From positions 1 through 48,904 of the IMG/VR virus record IMGVR_UViG_3300027816_000146: DNA of 48,904 bases; one strand, given 5' to 3'. This DNA is from a virus. A program made the translations under genes and the position numbers. Shown here piece by piece: positions 21,919 through 30,009 of the stretch (its first letter is position 1; every line of letters starts with the position of its first letter). The notes under the pieces were generated by a model. That model saw only the letters and a list, made by a program, of their open reading frames with translations, did not search any database and had not been told where the DNA came from.

Positions 21919-22025
21919 TACTTATGCTCCTTTAGGTGTCTATTTAAAGTATCGTGAGCAAATATGCCCCAACGAACCTCTGTTTCTTTTTTACATACTG
22001 GACAAATAACTACCTTGCCTGTCAT
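21918..22025 (-). CDS. 35-aa zinc-finger peptide
   Basis: ATG 22023-22025 overlaps the previous stop; TAA 21918-21920 overlaps the next ATG. The product holds VICPVCKKETEVRWG and then NRHLKEHK, a C-x2-C ... H-x3-H arrangement of C2H2 type, rare in bacteria-infecting entities and of unknown role. The coupling on both sides and a plausible metal site support it. Confidence 0.65.
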   Translation of the reverse strand: MTGKVVICPVCKKETEVRWGIFAHDTLNRHLKEHK

Positions 22026-22510
22026 TCCTCCGCCTTCCATACTGGCACAAACTTGCCATCGCTGGTCTTAGTATACAATATTAAATTGTGTTTGAGAAGA
22101 GCCAATAACTCTGAGCGGGAAGGAACCTCAGAAGTATATCCATCATCTAAAATAAACTGATGTATCTTTAATATGTCGCCTTCTGTTAACATATACATAG
22201 ACCATCCAGCATCATCTGGATTACTAATTGGATATATCTTGGTTGGCTGCTGGATCTTACCAGCCAAAATATAATCCTCTACAGTAATCTTATGTCTATT
22301 TAAAAGCTTTGCGGCTTCACGTAAGGTATATGCTTTTTGCATATGCTTATTAACTAAAGAATAGTTATACATAACTCTACGTCTCTCTGGGTAGCACCAG
22401 GCAACTATCTCATCTCTTGCACGAGATACCCGCAAAGATTTATGTATTTTTCCGTCTAAGAAAAAATAGAGTAGTCTTTTAGGTGTTCGAATTCTTTTTG
22501 CTCCAGCCAT
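22022..22510 (-). CDS. MerR/excisionase-type helix-turn-helix protein
   Basis: A 162-residue protein. Residues about 64-125 have the helix-turn-helix-wing pattern of excisionase and MerR proteins: AYTLREAAKLLNRHKITVEDYILAG, then a wing with QPTKIYPISNPDDAGWSMYMLTEGDI. The N-terminus is basic and aromatic. It may control early gene expression or bind replication DNA; no integrase is seen, so excision is unlikely. The start (AGGA four bases before ATG) lies 55 nt inside the upstream gene; a later start at residue 47 is possible. Confidence 0.65.
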   Translation of the reverse strand: MAGAKRIRTPKRLLYFFLDGKIHKSLRVSRARDEIVAWCYPERRRVMYNYSLVNKHMQKAYTLREAAKLLNRHKITVEDYILAGKIQQPTKIYPISNPDDAGWSMYMLTEGDILKIHQFILDDGYTSEVPSRSELLALLKHNLILYTKTSDGKFVPVWKAEE

Positions 22511-22644
22511 CGTCCTAATGCGCTTCTATCCTTGTTAATCATCCAACGCTTTCCACACATTATGCAGAAAAGCTCTACGTGTAGTTTTTGCGAAAAGACT
22601 CTGTCCACAAAGACTCTTCCGCCACACTTTTGACATTTCATCAT
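22456..22644 (-). CDS. zinc-ribbon protein, 62 aa
   Basis: MMKCQKCGGRVFVDR then LFCIMCGKRW: two C-x2-C pairs forming a zinc ribbon, with a basic/acidic helical C-terminus. Such ribbons resemble transcription-factor or RNA-binding domains and recur in this phage (five other Cys-rich small proteins). ATGATG start overlaps the phosphoesterase stop. Role unknown. Confidence 0.65.
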   Translation of the reverse strand: MMKCQKCGGRVFVDRVFSQKLHVELFCIMCGKRWMINKDRSALGRWLEQKEFEHLKDYSIFS

Positions 22645-23447
22645 ACCTTAAACACCTTACCATCTACAACGCATGAGTAGTCTGGTGACACTTCAATAAT
22701 TTGTACATGCGGCCATTTGCCATTCTCAATGTGAGCAATAGCAAAACCTTTTTGCCAGTCATGGTGCTGTGCATACTTCATCCCAGAGCTCTTTGGATCA
22801 CACATGTGTCCAATTTCGTATCCACGAATAGTTTCTCCCTTACCTTTATTACGCAATTCGTACGTCTGGAAATGGGAGGCAATTCTATGTGAGTGTCCAC
22901 GAATCAATGATATCTGTAGATCGTTCATATCTTTTCTAACTGCTCCTGTATCTGCTACTGATAGACCGTGATGAACATGGATATCTCCGTAGCGCTTCTT
23001 AGGCAATTCATCATAATAAATATAATCGTAGCCAAGGCTATCTAAATTCCATAGCGCTTCTGGCGTAACAACTTTAATATGGTCTGGCAACTTTGCGTCT
23101 ACATAGTTAAAAATACGTATATCGTGATTACCTAGAGCAGTAAATAGTTCTGCATTCTTTCCAGCGACTTCACGATTCATAGCATAGAAATCTCTTGCGC
23201 CTTTTGCTTCATGCTGCATGAGCGGCATAATTGAATGTCCGTTTTGATCTTTGTACATTCTTAAAAATTCTGCAGATCTTCCTTCTGTGTACTTGCTGTA
23301 GCATGCTTGGTCGTCGGTATCTCCAAGAATATCGACTACATCTGGCTTCCACCATTTCATTACCTCAAACCACAGCTTTATCATTTTGTTATCCTGATAA
23401 GGGAACTGCTGATCTGACGATAACATCCATTTGAGATCGTTTGTCAT
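22641..23447 (-). CDS. calcineurin-like metallophosphoesterase
   Basis: A 268-residue enzyme with the family motifs in order: SDQQFPYQD (D-x-Q in place of D-x-H), VDILGDTDDQ (G-D-x2-D), FTALGNHDIR (G-N-H-D), DIHVHHGLS (H) and LIRGHSHRI (G-H-x-H). These bind two metal ions and cleave phosphomono- or diesters. Phage forms may act as DNA nucleases or cyclic-nucleotide/dinucleotide phosphodiesterases; the substrate cannot be read. The Gln in motif one is a known variant. It is the first gene after the late terminator and its promoter, so it heads the replication block. Confidence 0.85.
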   Translation of the reverse strand: MTNDLKWMLSSDQQFPYQDNKMIKLWFEVMKWWKPDVVDILGDTDDQACYSKYTEGRSAEFLRMYKDQNGHSIMPLMQHEAKGARDFYAMNREVAGKNAELFTALGNHDIRIFNYVDAKLPDHIKVVTPEALWNLDSLGYDYIYYDELPKKRYGDIHVHHGLSVADTGAVRKDMNDLQISLIRGHSHRIASHFQTYELRNKGKGETIRGYEIGHMCDPKSSGMKYAQHHDWQKGFAIAHIENGKWPHVQIIEVSPDYSCVVDGKVFKV

Positions 23448-23462
23448 TATGTCCTTTAATTA

Positions 23463-23497
23463 GAAAAAGTTGCGGGTAGCAACTCGCATACCCGCAA
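23463..23497 (-). terminator. rho-independent terminator at the end of the tail module
   Basis: TTGCGGGTA (23497-23489), ten-base loop, TACCCGCAA (23478-23470), then CTTTTTC. Nine perfect pairs and a T-run. It ends the long structural transcript. Its 5' arm coincides with the -10/start region of the following promoter. Confidence 0.85.
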
Positions 23498-23524
23498 TTG
23501 TAACATTTATTTCTGGTTTGTCAA
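23497..23524 (-). promoter_or_regulatory. strong promoter of the replication block
   Basis: TTGACA (23519-23524, perfect), 16-nt spacer ending TGT, TACAAT (23497-23502). The -35 overlaps the stop codon of the last tail gene. The expected start, about 23490, lies just past the 5' arm of the terminator, so messages starting here cannot form that hairpin. Confidence 0.75.
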
Positions 23525-23955
23525 AAGTCTATAGTTTTCATTTCTATTGCAATCCAATTTACTATAACAGTTTGTGATGTTGCCTTTAGGTTTGTAGATA
23601 CTACCTCAACCCTGGCGCTACGCTCATTATCTGAGGTGGCTCTTACAGAATAACTTGTTTCTGTAGATAGATTAGATGCAATTGTTGCAACGATTGTAGG
23701 GGCCTTTGTAAAGTTTGTATTTTTAAATGCGAATTGTACGCTATTTCCATTTACCTTTACTTCTGCTTGACCCACGTCAACGATTGGAAATACTCTAATT
23801 TCTTTTTGAATTCCGCCTACGGTAGTATTTGTCAAATTAAGCATGCTGCTATTATTTTCATATATGCTACTGATGTTTCTTTGTAATTGATTTAATTTAT
23901 TTACATCAATAGGTGCGCCAGCATTAAATACTACGTCTGGGTTGAAGTCTGTCAT
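23521..23955 (-). CDS. tail-tip or receptor-binding protein, 144 aa
   Basis: Begins MTDFNPDVVFNAGAPIDVNKLNQLQRNI, a pattern seen at the start of baseplate and fibre-associated phage proteins that dock on a helix, followed by a beta-rich half (VGQAEVKVNGNSVQFAFKN ... APTIVATIA ... QTVIVNWIAIEM) like small H-type-lectin or tail-fibre tip domains. Last gene of the tail module, sharing ATGA with the preceding one. Inferred role: host contact or fibre attachment. Confidence 0.6.
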   Translation of the reverse strand: MTDFNPDVVFNAGAPIDVNKLNQLQRNISSIYENNSSMLNLTNTTVGGIQKEIRVFPIVDVGQAEVKVNGNSVQFAFKNTNFTKAPTIVATIASNLSTETSYSVRATSDNERSARVEVVSTNLKATSQTVIVNWIAIEMKTIDF

Positions 23956-24347
23956 AGGTTATCTCCTAGATTATGCATATTCGCTTCCGCCTCAGAAACT
24001 TCAACTACTGATCGCCTATCTAGGCCATATTGATCAAATGAGTCTGGGTTTACTATATGCCGTTTTTTATTCTGCGATATTAAATACATTTTACCATCCG
24101 CTATGTTCTTTATCAAAGTGCCATCACGGAATCCTAATTTACCAACTAATTTAATGTTAGATAAGGCGGTTTCTGTGGCATTTACTGTAGTAAAGGTCCA
24201 CGAGTCTGCCGCCCTATCTGAAATTAGCTTATATCTTTTTCCGTCTTTTATCCAGTATGTTGCCTTATCGGTTTTTACTGCTATGCCAGATGGAAAATTA
24301 GTTGGCGAGGTTATCAAGTTGTTCTTCGTACTTTTGAACAGCTTCAT
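23952..24347 (-). CDS. KxYxI-repeat tail protein, 131 aa
   Basis: Start at ATG 24345-24347, overlapping the upstream 60-aa frame by 50 nt. Two repeats of a strand-turn-strand unit occur: ATYWIKDGKRYKLISDRAA and ADGKMYLISQNKKRHIVNP. Units of this kind (G-K-x-Y-x-I ... K-R-x-I) are found in secreted Gram-positive proteins and phage tail tips and may bind wall sugars. The end (YGLDRRSVVEVSEAEANMH) is the typical closing helix of such a unit. Role in host attachment inferred. Confidence 0.65.
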   Translation of the reverse strand: MKLFKSTKNNLITSPTNFPSGIAVKTDKATYWIKDGKRYKLISDRAADSWTFTTVNATETALSNIKLVGKLGFRDGTLIKNIADGKMYLISQNKKRHIVNPDSFDQYGLDRRSVVEVSEAEANMHNLGDNL

Positions 24348-24480
24348 TTTTTGCTTTCTTTTCTTCCAATAGTTGAGTAATCTCTGCCCGTAGTATTGCA
24401 ATTTGAGTCTCATAATTAGATACAATTTCTCCAATGCGCTGTTGTAGGGCGGTAATTACTAATTCCGCTTTTTCTGCCAT
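24298..24480 (-). CDS. coiled-coil protein, 60 aa
   Basis: Reads MAEKAELVITALQQRIGEIVSNYETQIAILRAEITQLLEEKK..., heptads throughout, so a dimeric or trimeric coiled coil. Starts behind AGGA and overlaps the next gene in another frame. One of three successive small coiled-coil proteins at the end of the tail block, possibly trimerising fibre linkers or chaperones. Confidence 0.65.
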   Translation of the reverse strand: MAEKAELVITALQQRIGEIVSNYETQIAILRAEITQLLEEKKAKNEAVQKYEEQLDNLAN

Positions 24481-24487
24481 TATATTC

Positions 24488-24706
24488 CTATACTGTTAGT
24501 TCGTCAAGCTCTGCCAGTAGGGCAGTCTTTTTTGTGTTGGCTTCTGAAATTTGGCTATTTAGAGAAGAAACTTTTGCCGCATCTGGTGTAGATACTGCAT
24601 TTTCTTCTACTAAAGATACCTGAAGGTTGTAGATATTGTATTCCAGATTTTTAATATGCTGGTTTACGATAGCAGCCTTTTCTTCATTAGTTAGTTCGTA
24701 GCTCAT
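24488..24706 (-). CDS. coiled-coil protein, 72 aa
   Basis: MSYELTNEEKAAIVNQHIKNLEYNIYNLQVSL... with two helices joined at AVSTPDAAKV; probably a helical hairpin. GGAGGG lies before the ATG and a TGATATAAT promoter just upstream, so it may be made in excess of the large tail proteins. Function unknown. Confidence 0.65.
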   Translation of the reverse strand: MSYELTNEEKAAIVNQHIKNLEYNIYNLQVSLVEENAVSTPDAAKVSSLNSQISEANTKKTALLAELDELTV

Positions 24707-24716
24707 TTTCCCTCCT

Positions 24717-24751
24717 ATTATATTATATCAGACTATAGTTTGTCTATAGTC
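24717..24751 (-). promoter_or_regulatory. internal tail-module promoter with upstream inverted repeat
   Basis: TGATATAAT (24722-24730; TGA is a stop codon) with a second TATAAT at 24717-24722. Just upstream is a perfect inverted repeat GACTATAG (24751-24744), ACAAA, CTATAGTC (24738-24731), within the last codons of the preceding gene. The repeat sits in the -10/-35 spacer, a normal place for a repressor or activator site. Confidence 0.5.
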
Positions 24752-24925
24752 TATCAAAGCTTGCTTTTTTTCTAATATGGCTAATAGCCTAGCCTGACAT
24801 TGTTCTATAGTAATATCGGGATCTTCCATACCACTATTAATCATATTAATATATTCTAAAGTAAGAGCATGTTGATTCTCTAGCTCTAAAATTCTATTGT
24901 CTATTATTTCTATTTTGTTTATCAT
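24728..24925 (-). CDS. coiled-coil protein, 65 aa
   Basis: MINKIEIIDNRILELENQHALTLEYINMI..., two helices split by GMEDPDIT; the first has clear heptads. Starts in an ATGATA overlap with the large fibre gene. Probably forms a helical bundle with its two neighbours. Function unknown. Confidence 0.65.
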   Translation of the reverse strand: MINKIEIIDNRILELENQHALTLEYINMINSGMEDPDITIEQCQARLLAILEKKQALIDYRQTIV

Positions 24926-27900
24926 AGGCTGAATATCACATTCAATGAGTTAGTTATTGGAGAGTTAGTCTGGTTGGTGGAATTAAGGGTAACAGAATTT
25001 GTTGCATACATCGTTCCATTAAATCCACCTCCTTGTGGAAATACTCTAGGATCTACTCTTAAAACATAAGTTTGTCCGCTTCCGCCCACTGCGGTTTGTC
25101 TATATATACCAACGCTTAACGGATCAATATTTTGAGAATCACTAGTTGTTGTTGAGACTTGAGTAGTTCCATTTATAACAGTTCTAGTATTAATAGATTG
25201 AAAGTTATATCCAAATACATACCAAACAACATAAGAACTTCCATCTGTTGTAGGAGGTCTTTTCGGTGCTCCTCCAGCAGTTGTTGGATTTAATGTTGCG
25301 GTGGTACGGTAATAAGATTGAATAGATGTTATTGTTGGGTTAGCTATTGATAAAGTATTAGATGAAGTAACAGTTAAATTTGGGCTAACTCCGTTAGAAA
25401 ATGTAATTAGACATCTAAAAGTTTTTCCAACATCAGTATATGTTGTATTTCTAAATGCAGTAGTATATGTCGACGATGTACCACCAGATGGCACATTAGT
25501 CCATGAATCTGTTGATGCAATATAGTATTGCCATTGATATCCAGATATAGTTGGAGTAGGACTTCCTTGTGCAGATCCTGTAGCTGAAAATACAGCCCCT
25601 ACTCTTCCAGAAGTTCCAGATTGAAGAGATATTGTAGCAGTTCCATTATTTGGTGCAATTTGTGCTTGTGGAATAAATATAGATCCAGTGACTGGGGAGC
25701 CATAACCGTTATAGAGTGGGTTGTATCCTCTTGCTCTCCAATAATATGTTGTATTAGCACTTAAATTTGCTGGTGTTGTATAAGATCCTCCGTTTGTAGA
25801 TACAGAAGTAGAGCCAGAACTATATGCCGTTGTAGTTCCCCATTCAACTAATACCGATTGTGTATCTGATCCAAAATTAATTCCACTAAATACGAGTGAA
25901 TTAGATGATGTGGTAGGAGATGCAGGGCTATACGAAACTGAATTTATTGATGGAGTACCTGGAATATTTGCATTCCATTTTGCATATAAAGTTCTATCTT
26001 GATTCATTTGAATAGTAGTGGTAAATCCAGGACCATAAACGGTTCCAGATCCATCAGATGACAATGTCCACCCAGCCCATGTTGCATATGTTCTACTTAA
26101 TGAATTTGGATTTCCCTGAACAGTTGCAGTAGCATTATAAGAAAACTGACCTGACGATGGTACGCTACCTCCTGTATTACTATTTCCATTATAGGATAGA
26201 GTTACGTTAGTATATTGATTATTATTAGCTTGAGGGCCATCGCCAGCAGAATTTTTACCAGTAACATATACAGTATAGTTTGTTCCAGACAATAATCCAG
26301 TAATAGTATCAGAAGTTAAAGTTGTATTAATTTTTGGATATCCGCCAATTGTTAATCCAGATGAAGTGTTTTTAACATCTACAGTATATGATGTTGCTCC
26401 AGAGGCAGACCAAGAAACTGTAAATCCCCCAGTGTTTACGCTACTAAATGTTATTGTTGGGGTGCCTGGAGGATTTGGCGTAGTGAAAGATGTGGTCTTC
26501 TGAACTCCAGAAACCCTAGGGCTATCAGCATTTTTAGGTGTAACTAAAACAGTGTATGTAGTTCCAGGAGACAAACCAGTTATTGAAATTGGAGAAGAAT
26601 TTGCTTGATTTGTTTTTGGATATCCAGAAATAGATGAAGCACCAATTTTAACATCTATGTCGTATACGCTCATATTTGCTTCTGCATAGATTATAGATGC
26701 CGTTGTGCCAGTGATAGTTTGTGCTCCAAAAAAGAATGAAGGATATCCATATATAGTTCTTGCTATTGAATTGGCTGAGCTATTAAATGCAGCATTATAA
26801 GCAGCAACATTCATTCTAGTTGTAAGACTTAACAAAGATGTTCCAGTTTTATAATCTGTTGATGGAAATGAATTTATTGTATATGATATTGGTGAAGAAG
26901 ATGATCCTTCATAATAGTTTGGACCTGTTGCTGTACCGCCTGAAGCGGTAGATCCATTTTGAGATTGCCAATATGTTGTACTAGTTGGGTATATATCTAT
27001 TAAATCCCAAAAATCACTACCGAAAAATGGAGTTTGATTTACATTTGTTCCAACTGCTTGCCAAAGATTTCCTCCAGAATTTACGTACTGCCCTGATGTG
27101 TAGGTTGTTGAACTATTCCAGTTAGTTCGTGGTGTAGGGGTAGCAAGCAATGATATATATATTTGTCCACCATAAGTAACAAACTGTCCTGCCGAATAAT
27201 TAGTAGAAAAACTATGAGCTGGTTTGGAAACAGTATACGAAAATAAATTAGTAAATACAGAAGATATGGTATTAGAAGATTGATTAAATAAAGCATTAAC
27301 TCCAGACACTGTTACTGTATCGCCTGATTTAAAACCATGATTAAATACTGTTGCTGTAGCAGTGGTACCCGAAAGAGATATAGACGATATTGATGGTGTT
27401 GCCTGATATGTTAAAGTTAAATTTGATGGACCATATTGCCATTTCCAGTCATATAAAGTTGGACTGCCTATCCATGTTCCACTGTTAGCTGTAGACTCTA
27501 CGCTTATTGTTGATTGATTTATGTTTGGAAAACCAGGCGGTGGTGCAGGAATATCCAAATATATTACCGAGGTACTGGAGTCGCTAGTAGATGTTCCTGT
27601 TGTGCCGAATGTAGTATTTGTTGCAGTATATAAAAATTTAAAATACATTGTTACTGAATCAAAATCTGAATTTTGTAATTGATAGGTTACAGTGCTTGAT
27701 GACCCAGATGATGGATTCGTTGTACTAACAGGTGTTAGTTGTATTGGAGTAAAATTAACTCCATCTGAGGATTTTAAAAATTGATATGCAAATGTGTTTG
27801 CATTTTGAAAATGATATTTAGTTCCAATTAAAGTTACTGGGTATGTGGAGTTATGATAACTTGTATTGTTTATAGGAGAACTTTTGGCAATTAAAACTTT

Positions 27901-28086
27901 TTGTTCAATTACAGGAGTCAATACTGAGGAAAAAAATTGTCTCCATCCTCCAACACCTTGTGATATCCTAATCCATCCTTGTGTTATATTTTTCCAGCCG
28001 CCGCTTCCAGCAACTGTTTTTATAAACATTGAAGATATTGATTTCCAGCCTCCTGATCCAGATGCTGATCTAATATGAGCTGGCAT
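24922..28086 (-). CDS. large multi-domain tail fibre with Ig/FN3, carbohydrate-binding and InlB-like repeats
   Basis: A 1054-residue virion protein. The first 55 residues hold three copies of a G-G-W-[KR] unit (SGSGGWKSI, AGSGGWKNI, QGVGGWRQF), likely the docking segment. After Ig-like domains, residues about 225-290 form a HGFKSGDTVTVSG module also found in the 33087-35432 protein. Two strand-rich W...Y-x-S-G-Q-x-V units (about 300-365) look like CBM5/12-type chitin/glucan-binding modules. FN3 domains follow (PGTPTITFSS...YTVYVTGKNSAG), then an InlB/flg_new-type repeat ending RTLYAKWNA and further Ig-like domains. It is probably a long side or tip fibre that binds wall glycans. The G-x-P-T-I and N-A-N segments are typical of secreted actinobacterial proteins. 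Confidence 0.8.
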   Translation of the reverse strand: MPAHIRSASGSGGWKSISSMFIKTVAGSGGWKNITQGWIRISQGVGGWRQFFSSVLTPVIEQKVLIAKSSPINNTSYHNSTYPVTLIGTKYHFQNANTFAYQFLKSSDGVNFTPIQLTPVSTTNPSSGSSSTVTYQLQNSDFDSVTMYFKFLYTATNTTFGTTGTSTSDSSTSVIYLDIPAPPPGFPNINQSTISVESTANSGTWIGSPTLYDWKWQYGPSNLTLTYQATPSISSISLSGTTATATVFNHGFKSGDTVTVSGVNALFNQSSNTISSVFTNLFSYTVSKPAHSFSTNYSAGQFVTYGGQIYISLLATPTPRTNWNSSTTYTSGQYVNSGGNLWQAVGTNVNQTPFFGSDFWDLIDIYPTSTTYWQSQNGSTASGGTATGPNYYEGSSSSPISYTINSFPSTDYKTGTSLLSLTTRMNVAAYNAAFNSSANSIARTIYGYPSFFFGAQTITGTTASIIYAEANMSVYDIDVKIGASSISGYPKTNQANSSPISITGLSPGTTYTVLVTPKNADSPRVSGVQKTTSFTTPNPPGTPTITFSSVNTGGFTVSWSASGATSYTVDVKNTSSGLTIGGYPKINTTLTSDTITGLLSGTNYTVYVTGKNSAGDGPQANNNQYTNVTLSYNGNSNTGGSVPSSGQFSYNATATVQGNPNSLSRTYATWAGWTLSSDGSGTVYGPGFTTTIQMNQDRTLYAKWNANIPGTPSINSVSYSPASPTTSSNSLVFSGINFGSDTQSVLVEWGTTTAYSSGSTSVSTNGGSYTTPANLSANTTYYWRARGYNPLYNGYGSPVTGSIFIPQAQIAPNNGTATISLQSGTSGRVGAVFSATGSAQGSPTPTISGYQWQYYIASTDSWTNVPSGGTSSTYTTAFRNTTYTDVGKTFRCLITFSNGVSPNLTVTSSNTLSIANPTITSIQSYYRTTATLNPTTAGGAPKRPPTTDGSSYVVWYVFGYNFQSINTRTVINGTTQVSTTTSDSQNIDPLSVGIYRQTAVGGSGQTYVLRVDPRVFPQGGGFNGTMYATNSVTLNSTNQTNSPITNSLNVIFSL

Positions 28087-30008
28087 TAGGGGGTATAAAC
28101 CAATGCTATATCACCGATTGCTCCATCGGTGTTAGTTGCTGATGTAAAGGAAGTATATCCACGAATATTTCTAGCAAAAAAGCTAGAAACTGTAGGGGAT
28201 GAGGGACTTAGAAAAAGGCCCTGATTATTTATAACAGATATTGCATTAAGATCTCTATCAAAAAATTGTAGTGTTCCTCCTGTACCTCCAGGAATTAATT
28301 GTACTGAGCCTCCTGTGGTAAGTTGTAGGCGTTGACTATTTGGACCATTTATAACTAATCCAGCAAGGCCTCCTGTAGAATAAGATTCTATTGATCCTTG
28401 TACTGAACTTCCACTATAAAATACTATAGAGTCTGAACCAGTCACTCTTTCCTGTATTGTAATACCGCCGCTACTTGTATTTTTAGATGTAAATGTAGCT
28501 GCTTCTATAGTTGCTCCAGTTATAGTTCCGTTACTATTTAAAGTAACTAAACTATTACTACTGGTTAATACATTTGTTCCAATAATCCATCCAGATATTT
28601 GACTTGTTCCTGTTGGGCTTAAAGTAAACCTACCACTTAAAGTAGTTCCGCTTGAATAATGTCCTATTCCATTTCCTGCAGAAATTCTTATATGTCCACC
28701 TGTATCTGATCCCACTTGAATTTGAGGATCAGCATTTGTACTGCTAATCTTAAATGTTCCAGAAGTATTCTGTAAAAATGTAGGATTAATTTGCCAACCA
28801 GCAATATCTCCAGATGATGAGAAGAGAGCTCCATTTGTTGAAACTCTAAATGGGGCTGATCCATATGTTGAATTTCCTAACCATATTCCAGTTGCTGGCT
28901 CTGCTTTAAATATTGTATTGCCAGAGCCTATTGAAAGATTTCCTGTAAATGTTCCGCCTCCATTAATGGCTAGTGTTCCTGTGGCTCCGCCAATAAATTC
29001 TAATAATTTAGTTGTGCCATCTGTTCCATAGATTATAAATGGGCTAGGGCCGCCTGAAAGTACCGCTCTTGCACCACCACTAATACCAGCGGTTATAGAT
29101 GCTTCAGCAGTAAGGATACCTGTACTTATTTCACTTGCTGGTAATTTAGAAACAGTTACTGGAACACCAGATGCTGCTACTGGATTATTGTTTGATGTTC
29201 CACTTGCATTTATTGTATCTATCTTTACATAGTAAGGTGTGCCATATGTTAAGGTTGTTCCGAGAGATTTATCTATAACAGAACCTACTCCTATAGCAAC
29301 TCTATTAGAACCATTTGCAAAGTTTAATGTATGAACCCAATTATTATCTGATGGAGTAAAGCCTGCGGATGTCCCAATATATACTTTTGCTCCAGCAAAG
29401 CCTGTTGTCGTTAAATCTCCTCCACCAGTTTTCTTTCCGCTCCATTCGACTATAACCGAAGCTAAGCCAGCTCTTGCTGTTGGAGCTTCTGGGGTTTCTG
29501 GCGATGTCACTGGGGCTGCTGGTGATGTTACACTTACTGTAAAAGCTGAACTTACTGATGAATATTGACCATTTACTGTTACCGCATATAATGCTACGGT
29601 ATATGATCCTGCTGGAGCTGATATCTGTGTTTTAAATTTTGTTTTTGAAGAATATACTGGTTTAGTAGAATCAAAAGGTGGTTCGCTAATCCAAACTTCT
29701 ACTCTATCTATATTTGTTAAATCTGTTCCGACACTGTCTTTTCCATCCCATTCAACAGTTAAAAATCCTGCTCCTCCAACAACATTTCCTGATAAAAATT
29801 TAGGAGTATTTGGTGATGTGCGAAATGGTGTGGTTATATTGTATGCAGCAGACCAATCTTTTCCAAATGTTCCATCTTTGTATTTCCATCTAAACTCTAG
29901 TGGATATGTTGTTCCTAATTCAAGATCTAATATTGTGACAAGAAAATAATTGCCATCTTCAAAAGATTCGCTTGTGTCTTTTAATAGATCCTGATATAAC
30001 TCTGCCAT
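28086..30008 (-). CDS. minor tail/fibre protein with FN3 domains and beta-helical stalk
   Basis: A 640-residue protein. Residues about 15-270 contain two or three FN3-like domains (GKDWSAAYNITTPF, then LTVEWDGKDSVG and VIVEWSGKKTGG). Residues about 290-600 are Gly/Ser/Thr-rich repeats (GTLAINGGGTFTGNLSIGSGN and SGWIIGTNVLTSSNSL), typical of trimeric beta-helical fibre stalks. The end (RGYTSFTSATNTDGAIGDI) is a small head often seen at fibre tips. No endosialidase-type chaperone tail is present. Lies next to the 1054-aa fibre and starts 1 nt after the preceding gene. Confidence 0.75.
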   Translation of the reverse strand: MAELYQDLLKDTSESFEDGNYFLVTILDLELGTTYPLEFRWKYKDGTFGKDWSAAYNITTPFRTSPNTPKFLSGNVVGGAGFLTVEWDGKDSVGTDLTNIDRVEVWISEPPFDSTKPVYSSKTKFKTQISAPAGSYTVALYAVTVNGQYSSVSSAFTVSVTSPAAPVTSPETPEAPTARAGLASVIVEWSGKKTGGGDLTTTGFAGAKVYIGTSAGFTPSDNNWVHTLNFANGSNRVAIGVGSVIDKSLGTTLTYGTPYYVKIDTINASGTSNNNPVAASGVPVTVSKLPASEISTGILTAEASITAGISGGARAVLSGGPSPFIIYGTDGTTKLLEFIGGATGTLAINGGGTFTGNLSIGSGNTIFKAEPATGIWLGNSTYGSAPFRVSTNGALFSSSGDIAGWQINPTFLQNTSGTFKISSTNADPQIQVGSDTGGHIRISAGNGIGHYSSGTTLSGRFTLSPTGTSQISGWIIGTNVLTSSNSLVTLNSNGTITGATIEAATFTSKNTSSGGITIQERVTGSDSIVFYSGSSVQGSIESYSTGGLAGLVINGPNSQRLQLTTGGSVQLIPGGTGGTLQFFDRDLNAISVINNQGLFLSPSSPTVSSFFARNIRGYTSFTSATNTDGAIGDIALVYTP

Positions 30009-30009
30009 A

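Noticed and set aside
24348-24434. N-terminal extension of the 131-aa tail protein (160 aa)
   Set aside because: The extra 29 codons overlap the 60-aa coiled-coil gene in another frame and encode an unlikely Tyr/Lys/Arg-rich stretch; the ATG at 24347 begins a plausible protein.
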